From the NCBI GenBank assembly GCA_017525875.1, contig JAFXSG010000027.1:21009-85008 (forward strand): a stretch of 64,000 nucleotides of DNA, written 5' to 3'. The stretch is from Clostridia bacterium. Its GTDB lineage: Bacteria > Bacillota > Clostridia > Christensenellales > CAG-138. This document shows, one piece after another, positions 41,546 through 50,352 of this stretch. Each line of letters begins with the position of its first letter. Position 1 is the first letter of the stretch. A program made the translations under genes and the position numbers. The notes beneath the pieces were generated by a model. That model was not told where the DNA came from. It searched no databases and saw only the letters and a list, made by a program, of their open reading frames with translations.

Positions 41546-42697
41546 TTACTTCTTCCTGCTTACAACGATACCTGCGCCTGCCGTGATCGCAAGGATGCCG
41601 AGTATCGCAAGGCTGACGGTCCCGGTACCGGGAACTTCGGGAGCGCCGGGCTCGGGAGTGGGCTCCGCGGGAGCGGGTTCCGCCGTGGGCTCCGCGGGAG
41701 CGGGTTCTTCGGTGGGTTCAGCGGGTTCCTCGGTCGGGTCTGCGGGACCCGCGTCCTCGCCGCCGAACTCGAAGGGATAGCTGAAGGTATAGTGCTCGCC
41801 GTCGCCGATGAAGGTCTCGTCCGAGAACTCGGTCTGACCGTAATCGAGGCCGAAGAAATCCTTTACGTTTTCAAAAATATCGCTGAGGATCGCAAAACGA
41901 TCGTCATCATGCGCGATAGGATCGCCGGAATCGAAGAAATCATCATCAACGGGAACAAAATCTTCAATGCCCTCATCACCGACTGCCATACGGAAGTAGT
42001 GATTGTTCAGCGCAACGAACTTGTCATAAACGCCGCCGTCAAAGCTGCGGAATTCGACCGCGCGCTTCTGAACAAGGTTGAAATCGGACCAATGCGCGTT
42101 ATAGCTCGGGAAGCCGTTTGCTTCTGCCTTATCGACGGTGCAGAGAGAGAACTGAGCGGGGAAGCGGTACTGACCGATCGTAACGTCGGTGGAGCCGGTG
42201 ACCGTATCGCTGTCTGCGGTGCCGCGCACGACGACGCAGACCTCGCTGCCGAGCTCCGCCATAACGGTCAGCGTATTGCCGTCGAGCTCAACGTTGGCAT
42301 ATTCGCCGGGGACGGGGTAGCAGATGCCGATCTCGTAATCGCAGTTGAGTTTCGGCGGGCAGCCCTGAGCTTCAACGAGGGAAAGAACGCTTACGCCGTT
42401 GATCTCGGTAACGAACTCCAGACTGCCGGCAAGGCGTGCGTCATAACCTTCGACTTCCTCGGGCACCGTATAGGTCAGCGCCATCGTGACGGTGTCGCCC
42501 GCGTGGATCGGAGTGTTGTCGGGAATAGCGTCCCAAACGTTGCAGGGGATATCCCATTCGTCATAAACGACCGAGGGTTCGTTGTTGACAAGGTGGAAGG
42601 ATGCATCGAAGACGGGGGCTTCGCCTTCCGCAAAAGCGGGTGCGGCAAGCGCCGAGACGAGCATCAGCGAGAGAAGCAGTGAAATGAGTTTTTTCAT
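41546..42697 (-). CDS. Secreted surface protein with VPGTG-type sorting tail
   Basis: 383 residues. Signal peptide 1-23 (LLSLMLVSALAAPAFAEG). About 270 residues of beta-rich ectodomain have no family I recognise; segments include VYDEWDIPCNVWDAI, ARLAGSLEFVTEINGV and NVELDGNTLTVMAELGSEV, with four or so cysteines. An acidic Pro/Ala/Glu linker (PTEEPAPAEPTAEPAPAEP) leads to PEVPGTGTVSLAILGILAI and RKK, a non-canonical LPxTG-like signal. It is preceded by the polyferredoxin gene with 28 bases between and AAGGAGATACAAAG before ATG 42697. Co-expression with redox proteins hints that it is their partner, but this is inference. Confidence 0.75.
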   Translation of the reverse strand: MKKLISLLLSLMLVSALAAPAFAEGEAPVFDASFHLVNNEPSVVYDEWDIPCNVWDAIPDNTPIHAGDTVTMALTYTVPEEVEGYDARLAGSLEFVTEINGVSVLSLVEAQGCPPKLNCDYEIGICYPVPGEYANVELDGNTLTVMAELGSEVCVVVRGTADSDTVTGSTDVTIGQYRFPAQFSLCTVDKAEANGFPSYNAHWSDFNLVQKRAVEFRSFDGGVYDKFVALNNHYFRMAVGDEGIEDFVPVDDDFFDSGDPIAHDDDRFAILSDIFENVKDFFGLDYGQTEFSDETFIGDGEHYTFSYPFEFGGEDAGPADPTEEPAEPTEEPAPAEPTAEPAPAEPTPEPGAPEVPGTGTVSLAILGILAITAGAGIVVSRKK

Positions 42698-42725
42698 CTT
42701 TGTATCTCCTTGAAATTATTAACTG

Positions 42726-43745
42726 TTATGCGGCGTCGCCGGTATTCGCATCGGCAGCGGAGCTCGTTTTGATCTTGCCGAACCCGGCGCAGATCGCGTG
42801 GTGCGGGCAGGCTGCTTTGCAGTCGCCGCAGCGGATGCACTCGGGGCTGTTCGGCGTTTTTGTGATATCCACGCCCATGCGGCATGCGTGGCGGCATGCG
42901 CCGCAGTTCGTGCACTTTGATTCATCCACGCTGTATCTGTAAAGCGAGATCCTGTTGAAGAACGAGTAGATCGCGCCGAGCGGGCAAACGTATTTGCAGA
43001 ACGGGCGGTAGGTGATGATCGAAAGAATGATCGTTGCCGCAAGTATGCAGAGCTTGAGAACGGTCAGCCCGCCGGCCTCCGCCCAGCTTGTTATGCCGGT
43101 GCCGGTACCCGCGGCAATGTTGCCGAAAACGGAACCGTAGGTCATCAGTGGGATACCGCCGAGCAGCATACCCGAGGGGCAGATGTATTTGCAGAAGAAC
43201 GGGTTCGCCTCATAGAAGAGCGGCAGCACGATCACGAACACAACGAGGAGAACGTACTTTAGGTATCGGAACGGCTTGTCGTGCTTGAAGGATTTGATCT
43301 TCAGCTTCTTCGGCAGCGGGATCTTGTAGAGCAGGTCCTGGATCAGGCCGAAGGGGCAGAGGAACGCGCAGACGAGCCTTCCGCACAGCGCGCCGATCAG
43401 CATCAGAAAGCCTACCACGTAAAACGAGAAGTAATACAGCGGCTTTGTGACAGTATAGCCATTCGCGTCGGTCCATGCGCCTTTTGACCAGTCGGACTGG
43501 TTGAAAACAGCCTGAAGCGAACCGATCGGGCACGCGCCGAGCGCGCCGGGGCATGAATAGCAGTTCATGCCGGGAACGCAGATCTGCTTGAGCGGGCCCT
43601 TATAGATGGTACCGCGGATAAAGCCGACGATGTAGCTGTTTGTAATGATGCTGAACGCGGCCTGGATCGCGAGTCTGCGCCGCTCGACGGCTTTGCGGAC
43701 CTGCATGATCGTCTTTTTCGGTTTTTGTTTTACTGCAGTCTCCAT
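42726..43745 (-). CDS. NapH/YccM-like membrane polyferredoxin
   Basis: 339 residues with about five membrane helices. Cysteine motifs: CVPGMNCYSCPGALGACPIG near the N-terminus, then the NapH-type pairs CAFLCPFGLIQDL, CKYICPSGMLLGG and CKYVCPLGAIYSF. At the C-terminus are two classic 4Fe-4S sites, CTNCGACRHACRMGVD and CIRCGDCKAACPHHAIC. These proteins pass electrons between cytoplasmic ferredoxin-type donors and membrane or exported acceptors. The start is ATG 43745, joined to the preceding stop as TAATG; the longer start at 43763 lies inside the upstream gene. Partners here are a CxxC mini-protein and a TlpA lipoprotein. Confidence 0.88.
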   Translation of the reverse strand: METAVKQKPKKTIMQVRKAVERRRLAIQAAFSIITNSYIVGFIRGTIYKGPLKQICVPGMNCYSCPGALGACPIGSLQAVFNQSDWSKGAWTDANGYTVTKPLYYFSFYVVGFLMLIGALCGRLVCAFLCPFGLIQDLLYKIPLPKKLKIKSFKHDKPFRYLKYVLLVVFVIVLPLFYEANPFFCKYICPSGMLLGGIPLMTYGSVFGNIAAGTGTGITSWAEAGGLTVLKLCILAATIILSIITYRPFCKYVCPLGAIYSFFNRISLYRYSVDESKCTNCGACRHACRMGVDITKTPNSPECIRCGDCKAACPHHAICAGFGKIKTSSAADANTGDAA

Positions 43746-43903
43746 TATCCGATCCCCACACATTCACGGCACAGCGCTGTGGCTTTTGAAAGCACGGCGT
43801 AGATCTCCTTGTCGAACACACCGTAGGCGATGAAGCCAACGGCGATGACGATAAGCGCTATCGGCAAAATATAACGAAGCTTGGTATTCAGCAGCGTTTT
43901 CAT
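43745..43903 (-). CDS. Small CxxC membrane protein (CD1871A family)
   Basis: 52 residues: one membrane helix (YILPIALIVIAVGFIAYGVF) and a C-terminal CRECVGIG. This fits the CD1871A family of small CxxC proteins found in clostridia beside TlpA and NapH-like genes. The CxxC would lie near the membrane surface and could shuttle dithiol/disulfide. The start is ATG 43903 after AAGGAGGAATCGC; the longer frame to 43951 falls within the upstream TlpA gene. The stop overlaps the polyferredoxin ATG, so the two are translationally coupled. Confidence 0.85.
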   Translation of the reverse strand: MKTLLNTKLRYILPIALIVIAVGFIAYGVFDKEIYAVLSKATALCRECVGIG

Positions 43904-43914
43904 GCGATTCCTCC

Positions 43915-44820
43915 TTAGTGGATACCGAGTTCGTTCAGGATCCTGACCCAATTTTCATAAGAATTGGACGCAGTCACAACGCGAAGGATCTGACCGTAAC
44001 TGTTTATGAAGTAAGTGGTCGGAAATGCCCCGGCAGGGAAAGCCTGCGGAACTCCGCCGTTGTTGCGGATGACGGGCTGCGTAAACCCTTGACGGTTGAT
44101 GATGCTGATGCCCTCTGCGATCTTGCCCGGGATCTCCGAATCTCCGAGTACGGAAAGGACTTTAAACCCTTTTGCCCGGAAATCGTTCGCGAGGCGTTCG
44201 ATCTCGGGAAGTTCCTGTATGCACGGTCCGCAGGTGGTGGACCAAACGTTGACCATGGTCAGCCTTGCGCTTTCATAGTAGCTGTTGCTGATGTTGCCGT
44301 AGCCGTTGATGCTCTGAGCGTTGAACGGAGGGATATCCGACGCGGGCCTCGGAGTCGGCGTCGGTGCAGGCGTCGGTGCAGGCGTGGGAGCCGGAGTAGA
44401 AGTCGGCTTAGGCGTTGCGGTAGGCGCAGCGGTCGGCGATGCGGTGGGAGCCTGCGTTACAGTCGAATCAGACGGCGCCGGCGTATCGGTCGAAGCAGCC
44501 GGAGTGAAACTCGGTTCCGAAGAAGGCTCGTCGGTAGCGGCTGCGGTCTCGGTTTCGACCGGAACTTCGGTGCCGGGGACCTCTGTTTCGGGGACCTCGG
44601 TATCGGCGACCGGCTCTTCCGTATCGGGCGATTCCGTTTCGGGCAGCTCGGTCCCGGCGGGGGACTCGGCAGGCTCCTCGGTGGTCACCGGGAGCGCCGT
44701 CTGCTCAACGGGGTTGGGGTTTTGTGCCAGCCTCCAGGGATGCGCACAGCCTGCAAACACAAACAGCAGAGCAAGCGCGGCGCATAACAGAGCAAAGTTT
44801 CGTTTCAATTCAGGTGACAC
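43915..44820 (-). CDS. TlpA-like thioredoxin-fold lipoprotein
   Basis: About 301 residues. A lipoprotein signal has lipobox FAGC (Cys25). A 130-residue Thr/Pro/Glu-rich linker with TAAPTAT, TPAPTPAP and PETEVP repeats extends outward. The C-terminal TlpA/redoxin domain has the active site WSTTCGPCIQELPEIERLA, and FPAGAFPTTYFINSYGQI with the cis-proline. It should reduce or oxidise thiols outside the membrane. The start is uncertain. GTG 44820 follows AAAGGACG closely, TTG further in is an alternative, and ATG 44892 would be only about 10 bases from the predicted transcription start. It is the first gene of the redox operon. Confidence 0.85.
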   Translation of the reverse strand: MSPELKRNFALLCAALALLFVFAGCAHPWRLAQNPNPVEQTALPVTTEEPAESPAGTELPETESPDTEEPVADTEVPETEVPGTEVPVETETAAATDEPSSEPSFTPAASTDTPAPSDSTVTQAPTASPTAAPTATPKPTSTPAPTPAPTPAPTPTPRPASDIPPFNAQSINGYGNISNSYYESARLTMVNVWSTTCGPCIQELPEIERLANDFRAKGFKVLSVLGDSEIPGKIAEGISIINRQGFTQPVIRNNGGVPQAFPAGAFPTTYFINSYGQILRVVTASNSYENWVRILNELGIH

Positions 44821-44902
44821 CGTCCTTTCGTCGGGTATTGAGCGGTGCGGGCAGGAAAAGCCTGTCTCCGGGCATGAAAACCATCCTTCCATACCATTTT
44901 AC

Positions 44903-44931
44903 ATTATACCATATCGATGCACCGATTTCAA
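44903..44931 (-). promoter_or_regulatory. Promoter of the TlpA-CxxC-polyferredoxin operon
   Basis: On the minus strand TTGAAA (44931-44926) and TATAAT (44908-44903) with a 17-base spacer. Confidence 0.8.
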
Positions 44932-44974
44932 TCGGAATTTATTTAATATTTGGATCGGCAAAACAATAAAACAA

Positions 44975-45003
44975 AAGCACCGTGTGCACGGAGCACACGG
45001 TGC
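44975..45003 (-). terminator. Terminator of the thioredoxin-InlB-dockerin gene
   Basis: GCACCGTGTGC pairs with GCACACGGTGC; on the minus strand TTTTGTTTTATT follows. Confidence 0.85.
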
Positions 45004-45024
45004 GTGAATGATCGATAAACGTGA

Positions 45025-46176
45025 TCAGTTGACGCCCATAGCAGTACGCATCGCGTGCAGCGCGTCCGCAACGGTGACCTCACCGTCGCCGTCAACGTCG
45101 GTAAACACGTTGGTCTCGACTTCGTTCAGCCCCATGGACATACGGAGCAAAGCGAGCGCATCAACGATAGTGACCTGGAGGTCTCCGTCAACGTCGCCGG
45201 TATGGCGATAGATACTGTGGATATAGGTCGTGCCGGTGATGCAGCTGAAGTCTGCGTCCCAAGCGTGGAAGTACAGGCCTTCTTCGGGATGGTTGGGCTC
45301 TTCCGGGGGAACGGCGGCACTGCCGTGCTCGACCTGCTGGGAGGAGAGAACGTGGTTATTGAAGCTGTCGTAGAAACGGACGAGGTATCTCCTTATGTTG
45401 TAGTGTGCATAAACGGTCGCGTCTCCGGTGAGCATCAGCAGTGTGGGCTCATAGAAGGTCTCAAAGCAGTTTTCGCCGTAGATCCATTCCGCAAAGTTGT
45501 AGCCCTCAACAGTGGGCGCTGCCGGGAACGAGCCAGAATACACCTGGCCGACGTGGCCTTCGCCTTCGAAAATGACCTCATTGGTGACTTCGTTGATGAA
45601 CGTGACGGAGCAGGGCTCGCCATAGTTGTGAGCAAGGATCTCGCGCCAATTCTCGACGTATTCGATCAATTCGGCATAGCTCGGGAAGCTGCCAACGATA
45701 TGATCCACAACGATGCCGTCACTGTTGACGATCAGGGTCTGGGGGATATAGCCGCTGGTTGCAAAAACGGAGGTGAGCACGCTGTCGGGGATGACGTTCG
45801 TCCAGCCGTAGTGGTTGTTGATGAGGAAGGTGGACGCGCTGTCCTCGGTGCAGGAGCCGCTGATGCTTACTGCGCCGATGACGTTGACGTCGTTCTCCTC
45901 GGTCTCGAGGTAATGCTGGTACATCTGGTTGATGTGAGGCATTTCGCTGACGCAGGGGCCGCACCAGGTCGCCCAATAGTTGACAAAGGTCAGTTCATAA
46001 TCGCCGAGCACGTCGCCGGTAAGGTGATCCTGGGATTTGAGGATGCGTGCGTTGAACGAACTGATGTTCATGCCGAAGCCGCCGGTCTTCGTATCCTGTT
46101 CGGTCTTCGCGGAAACGACGGAGAAGGAGCAGAGGATCAGCGCTGCCGCAAGGAGAAGAGAAAAGAGTTTCTTCAT
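45025..46176 (-). CDS. Exported TlpA-like thioredoxin with InlB-like repeats and dockerin
   Basis: 383 residues. Signal peptide 1-23. TlpA/thioredoxin domain about 30-185 with active site NYWATWCGPCVSEMPH (Cys72, Cys75) and YIPQTLIVNSDGIVV supplying the cis-Pro region. Two InlB-type repeats follow at about 195-320 (SVTFINEVTNEVIFEGEGH; VRFYDSFNNHVLSSQQVEHG). A two-repeat dockerin ends it (GDVDGDLQVTIVDALALLR; DVDGDGEVTVADALHAMR). It should carry thiol-disulfide chemistry to a cohesin-type partner or to a calcium-dependent surface site. AAGGAAATATAATT precedes ATG 46176. The fusion of thioredoxin and dockerin is rarely noted. A second such gene lies immediately upstream. Confidence 0.85.
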   Translation of the reverse strand: MKKLFSLLLAAALILCSFSVVSAKTEQDTKTGGFGMNISSFNARILKSQDHLTGDVLGDYELTFVNYWATWCGPCVSEMPHINQMYQHYLETEENDVNVIGAVSISGSCTEDSASTFLINNHYGWTNVIPDSVLTSVFATSGYIPQTLIVNSDGIVVDHIVGSFPSYAELIEYVENWREILAHNYGEPCSVTFINEVTNEVIFEGEGHVGQVYSGSFPAAPTVEGYNFAEWIYGENCFETFYEPTLLMLTGDATVYAHYNIRRYLVRFYDSFNNHVLSSQQVEHGSAAVPPEEPNHPEEGLYFHAWDADFSCITGTTYIHSIYRHTGDVDGDLQVTIVDALALLRMSMGLNEVETNVFTDVDGDGEVTVADALHAMRTAMGVN

Positions 46177-46199
46177 AATTATATTTCCTTTCTTTATAT

Positions 46200-46222
46200 C
46201 ATCCCGCTGTGAGGGCGGGATT
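46200..46222 (-). terminator. Hairpin between the two thioredoxin-dockerin genes
   Basis: AATCCCGCC pairs with GGCGGGAT-like arms around TGTGAG. The T-run on the minus strand is weak, so read-through into the next gene is likely. Confidence 0.5.
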
Positions 46223-46231
46223 TCGTTCTGT

Positions 46232-46996
46232 TTAGTTGAGGCCGAGCGCCACGCGCATGACCATCAGCGCATCGGAAATGTCGACGGTTCCGTCATCGTT
46301 TACGTCAGCGATAACGTCTTCGCCAAGCTCTGCCAGGGACATCGCCGCGCGCATGATCAGAAGCGCGTCGGAAACGGTTACCTGCTCGTCGCCGTCAACG
46401 TCGCCGGGGATGGGCTCATCGACGGGACCGGGCTCGATGGGGCCTTCCTCTTCAAGGAGAGTGCTGTACCATGATTCGATCAGGTTCTGCAGCTGTGCGG
46501 CGTTCGAGAAGCTGCCGACGTGAGCGTCGCGGATAACACCGTGCCTGTCGACGATGATCGTGTTGGGGATGGAGTTGGAGTTGTTGAAGATGGTCGCAAG
46601 CGCATTGTCCTCAATAACGTTAGTCCAGGTATAGCCGTTGCTGTCGAGGAACTGGAGCGCGGAAGCAGGAGTGCAGGAACTGCTGATGTAAATGCTGCCG
46701 AGGATCTGAACGTCGGCCTCCGGAGTCTCGCTGTAATATTCGTGGACGGTCTGGAAGTGGGGCATTTCACTGACGCAGGGGCCGCACCATGTCGCCCATT
46801 CGTTGATCACGGTGACTACGGCATTGCCGAAGAATTCATCGGTGACCGTGCCGCCGTGGACGTCGGTCGCGTTCACGCCGGAGATGGTCATGCCGATGGT
46901 GTTGTTAAGATCGTCGGTATGCACTGCTGCGAAAGCTGAAGTGAAGGAAAAAAGCGTGAGCAATGCAGCGAGGATGACGGAAGCAGTTTTTTTCAT
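46232..46996 (-). CDS. Exported TlpA-like thioredoxin with dockerin
   Basis: 254 residues. Signal peptide 1-24. TlpA-like domain about 30-170: active site NEWATWCGPCVSEMPHFQ (Cys71, Cys74) and SIPNTIIVDRHGVIRDA. A short acidic Pro-Gly linker leads to a two-repeat dockerin at the end (GDVDGDEQVTVSDALLIMR; DVNDDGTVDISDALMVMR). It is about 40 percent alike by eye to the thioredoxin half of the neighbour at 45025-46176 but lacks the InlB repeats, so the pair arose by duplication and gain or loss of repeats. The gene has its own promoter (47057-47085) and may carry its neighbour on the same transcript. Confidence 0.85.
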   Translation of the reverse strand: MKKTASVILAALLTLFSFTSAFAAVHTDDLNNTIGMTISGVNATDVHGGTVTDEFFGNAVVTVINEWATWCGPCVSEMPHFQTVHEYYSETPEADVQILGSIYISSSCTPASALQFLDSNGYTWTNVIEDNALATIFNNSNSIPNTIIVDRHGVIRDAHVGSFSNAAQLQNLIESWYSTLLEEEGPIEPGPVDEPIPGDVDGDEQVTVSDALLIMRAAMSLAELGEDVIADVNDDGTVDISDALMVMRVALGLN

Positions 46997-47056
46997 ATTG
47001 AGGGGGATCCTTTCTGGTTATTTGACGAACGGACGAAAGTCCATACCGACTAATTA

Positions 47057-47085
47057 AGTATAACATATAATCTCCGATAATGCAA
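47057..47085 (-). promoter_or_regulatory. Promoter of the thioredoxin-dockerin genes
   Basis: On the minus strand TTGCAT (47085-47080) and TATACT (47062-47057) with a 17-base spacer. Confidence 0.82.
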
Positions 47086-47130
47086 TTCATATAGCGAACG
47101 ATCCGGAGCGTTATTTACGGTTATGCACGG

Positions 47131-47493
47131 TTATTTGCCTGGGCTCGCATTAACCTCATCCATGTTCGCGCGGCTCTGCCCGTTTTCGGGGATACGGCGA
47201 ACGATCTCGCCGCATGGATACTCCGCGCATTCTCCGCAGTTGAAACCGATGCCGTGCGAAACGGCGCAGCAGCGGATCGCGCATTCATTGCAGTACGGGT
47301 GGACGTAACGCTCTGCGGCTTTGCAGCCGAAGCATTTGACGTCATCGGCAGTCAGCTGCTTTTCGGGAGTTGAATACTTCTCAATAAGTTTTGCGCGAAG
47401 CTCCGCGTCGTCATCGACCGTCGCGCGGAACATCGGGCAGCCGCCGCAGTCAAAACCGCAGTACGCCATGTGTTCAAACGATTTATGCTCCAT
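47131..47493 (-). CDS. DUF3795 cysteine-rich protein
   Basis: 120 residues with 13 cysteines: AYCGFDCGGCPMFRAT, CFGCKAAERYVHPYCNECAIRCC and FNCGECAEYPC. This spacing is the DUF3795 pattern, a small cytoplasmic family predicted to bind zinc or an iron-sulfur cluster; no activity is established. AGGAGGTCAC precedes ATG 47493. It lies between the thioredoxin-dockerin genes and the 2-oxoacid:ferredoxin oxidoreductase operon, separated from the latter by a hairpin at 47511-47542, so it is probably transcribed separately or by read-through. Confidence 0.82.
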   Translation of the reverse strand: MEHKSFEHMAYCGFDCGGCPMFRATVDDDAELRAKLIEKYSTPEKQLTADDVKCFGCKAAERYVHPYCNECAIRCCAVSHGIGFNCGECAEYPCGEIVRRIPENGQSRANMDEVNASPGK

Positions 47494-47510
47494 GTGACCT
47501 CCTTAACGAA

Positions 47511-47542
47511 ACGCGGAGACATCCGGCCGGATGCCTCCGCGT
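47511..47542 (-). terminator. Terminator of the 2-oxoacid:ferredoxin oxidoreductase operon
   Basis: A 16-base inverted repeat with one mismatch, 47511-47526 against 47527-47542, with no spacer between the arms. On the minus strand CGTTTCGTT follows, a modest T-run. Confidence 0.65.
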
Positions 47543-47568
47543 AAAACGCATGATTAAGAAAGCAAAGC

Positions 47569-48108
47569 TTACTTCCTGATGCTCTCGGCACCCAGCCTGA
47601 TAGCTTCCTCATTGAGGGGGATGAACTTGGCTTTTTTCTCGCCGAGTTTGTAGAGGAGCGCATCAAGAATGCTCTTGACCTCAACGGCCTTGGTGGCCTC
47701 GAGGTAAGCGCCGAGCATCGCCATGTTGCCGACCTTGGGATTCTGGAGCGAGTCCGCGATCTCATTGCAGGGAACATAGTAAACATCGATGTCCGTACGG
47801 GTCGCTTTCTTCTCGATGATGGAGCTGTTGATGAACAGCTTGCCGCCGGGGTTGACGCAGGACTCGAACTTGTCCAGTGAAGGAGTGTTCATTGCGATAA
47901 CGCAGTCAGCCATGCTGAGAACGGGGGAGGCGATGGGTTCATCGGAAACGACGACGGAGCAGTTTGCGGTACCGCCGCGCATTTCGGGGCCGTAGGAGGG
48001 GAGCCAGCTGACCTCACGGCCTTCATTCATGCCTGCAAGTGCGAGAAGCTGACCGATGAGCAGAACGCCCTGGCCGCCGAAACCTGCAAAAATATTAGTC
48101 CAAAGCAT
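47569..48108 (-). CDS. 2-oxoacid:ferredoxin oxidoreductase, gamma subunit
   Basis: 179 residues: [20 protein letters not shown] is the gamma-subunit glycine-rich signature, followed by [21 protein letters not shown]. It works with the alpha and beta subunits and a ferredoxin-like delta subunit to decarboxylate a 2-oxoacid to its acyl-CoA with reduction of ferredoxin. It is the last gene of the delta-alpha-beta-gamma operon, with 3 bases from the beta stop to its start. The substrate is 2-oxoisovalerate (branched-chain) or 2-oxoglutarate; sequence reading alone cannot separate these. Confidence 0.92.
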   Translation of the reverse strand: MLWTNIFAGFGGQGVLLIGQLLALAGMNEGREVSWLPSYGPEMRGGTANCSVVVSDEPIASPVLSMADCVIAMNTPSLDKFESCVNPGGKLFINSSIIEKKATRTDIDVYYVPCNEIADSLQNPKVGNMAMLGAYLEATKAVEVKSILDALLYKLGEKKAKFIPLNEEAIRLGAESIRK

Positions 48109-48111
48109 AAC

Positions 48112-48858
<747 letters not shown>

Positions 48859-48860
48859 AA

Positions 48861-49928
48861 TTATGCCTCCATCGATTTGATAATGTATTCTGCGATTTCT
48901 TCAGCGGTGGGGGTGTAGCTGCCGGGTTTGCCGAAGAACTCAACGGGCTTGGTGCCGTTCACGGTAAGGCGAACGTCCTCGACCATCTGGCCGGCGCTGA
49001 TCTCAACGGTAACGGCCTTCTTCACGCTGGGCTGATCCATGACTTCACGGAGCTGCTTCTCGGGGAACGGCCATACGGTGATGGGGCGGACCAGACCGAC
49101 TTTGTAACCCTTCTTTTCAAGGATCGTGATCGCGGACTTGCAGATACGGGCAACGGTGCCGTATGCGCAGATTATGAGCTCGGCGCCTTCGGTGTGGTAG
49201 AGCTCTGCACGGGATTCCTTCTCGCGGATGATCGCGTAGCGAGCCTGGAGCCTGTCGTTCAGCTCCTGGAGCTCATCTACTTCGATGTAGAGGGAGTTGA
49301 CGATAGCACGGGGACGGCCGCTTGCGGGATCCCAGCCGGTTGCCGCCCAATCCTTTGCGGGCAGTTCGCGCTTTTCATGCTCGTGGAACTCAACGGGTTC
49401 CATCATCTGGCCGATGATACCGTCGGCAAGGATCATAGCGGGAGTGCGGTAGATGTCGGCAAGATCGAATGCGTCGTGCATAAGATCGACTGCTTCCTGT
49501 ACGGAGGAGGGAGCAAGGACGATGGGATGATAATCGCCGTGTCCGCCGCCGCGGGTAGCCTGGAAATAGTCGCCCTGAGAGGGCTGGATGGAGCCGAGGC
49601 CCGGGCCGCCGCGAACCATGTTGACGACAACGCAGGGGAGTTCGGCGCCGGCAAGATAGCTCATGCCTTCCTGCTTAAGGGAGACTCCGGGGCTGGAGGA
49701 GCTGGTCATAACGCGCGCGCCTGCAGCTGCTGCGCCGTAAACCATGTTGATAGCAGCAACTTCGCTCTCCGCCTGGAGGAAGCATCCGCCGACCTTGGGA
49801 AGCTGTGCAGCCATGTACTCGGGGATGTCATTCTGGGGGGTGATGGGATAGCCGAAGAAATAGTGGCAGCCGGCCTGAATAGCGGCTTCCGCAACTGCTT
49901 CGGAGCCCTTCATTAATTTCTTTGCCAT
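48861..49928 (-). CDS. 2-oxoacid:ferredoxin oxidoreductase, alpha subunit (VorB/KorA-like)
   Basis: 355 residues. KGSEAVAEAAIQAGCHYFFG, YPITPQNDIPEYMAAQLPKV and the SSSSPGVSLKQEGMSYLAGAE block are alpha-subunit signatures of branched-chain 2-oxoacid or 2-oxoglutarate ferredoxin oxidoreductases. VRPITVWPFPEKQLREVM is in the C-terminal domain. The whole resembles VorB (3-methyl-2-oxobutanoate) most. The start is ATG 49928 with AGGAGGAAAGAAAC upstream; the longer frame to 50009 overlaps the ferredoxin gene. It supplies reduced ferredoxin, a possible donor for the polyferredoxin at 42726-43745. Confidence 0.92.
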   Translation of the reverse strand: MAKKLMKGSEAVAEAAIQAGCHYFFGYPITPQNDIPEYMAAQLPKVGGCFLQAESEVAAINMVYGAAAAGARVMTSSSSPGVSLKQEGMSYLAGAELPCVVVNMVRGGPGLGSIQPSQGDYFQATRGGGHGDYHPIVLAPSSVQEAVDLMHDAFDLADIYRTPAMILADGIIGQMMEPVEFHEHEKRELPAKDWAATGWDPASGRPRAIVNSLYIEVDELQELNDRLQARYAIIREKESRAELYHTEGAELIICAYGTVARICKSAITILEKKGYKVGLVRPITVWPFPEKQLREVMDQPSVKKAVTVEISAGQMVEDVRLTVNGTKPVEFFGKPGSYTPTAEEIAEYIIKSMEA

Positions 49929-49944
49929 GTTTCTTTCCTCCTGA

Positions 49945-50154
49945 TTAGTCCTTTTCAATGGTGATGACCGCGTCGGGGCAGGTACGCGCGCAGCTTGCAC
50001 AGGCAACACAGGCAGCCTGATCGATCATCTCTGCGGGGTGATAGCCCTTTTCGTTGAGCTTATGCTTTGCAAGCTCAAGAATCTTCTTCGGACATGCACG
50101 CACGCAAAGACCGCAGCCCTTGCAGCGACTCTCGTCAATGGTAAGTTTGACCAT
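49945..50154 (-). CDS. 2[4Fe-4S] ferredoxin, delta subunit of the oxidoreductase
   Basis: 69 residues with two CxxCxxCxxxCP clusters, CKGCGLCVRACP and CVACASCARTCP. It is the ferredoxin-like delta subunit that passes electrons from the TPP centre to soluble ferredoxin. The start is ATG 50154 after AAGGAGGTCAACCT, a near-perfect ribosome binding site; the longer frame to 50190 is not supported. First gene of the operon, 17 bases before the alpha gene. Confidence 0.93.
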   Translation of the reverse strand: MVKLTIDESRCKGCGLCVRACPKKILELAKHKLNEKGYHPAEMIDQAACVACASCARTCPDAVITIEKD

Positions 50155-50203
50155 AGGTTGACCTCCTTGAATTTGCGGCTTGCACCGCATTTGTCCATAC
50201 TGT

Positions 50204-50231
50204 ATTATATCACTAACATCTTAAATGGCAA
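50204..50231 (-). promoter_or_regulatory. Promoter of the 2-oxoacid:ferredoxin oxidoreductase operon
   Basis: On the minus strand TTGCCA (50231-50226) and TATAAT (50209-50204) with a 16-base spacer. Confidence 0.75.
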
Positions 50232-50310
50232 ATACATATTTGCAATATATATCTTATTTTATAAAGTCTTTTCTGATCCAGTGAAAAGAAGGCGGCAGGC
50301 AAAAGAATAA

Positions 50311-50338
50311 GACCGCTGCGGCAGGCGCCGCAGCGGTC
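50311..50338 (-). terminator. Terminator of lgt
   Basis: GACCGCTGCGGC pairs with GCCGCAGCGGTC about a 4-base loop; on the minus strand TTATTCTTTTG follows. Confidence 0.8.
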
Positions 50339-50352
50339 GTAATGATCCTTGT

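Noticed and set aside
18909-46996. A cellulosome locus
   Set aside because: There are dockerins but no cohesin scaffold and no glycoside hydrolase in the window.
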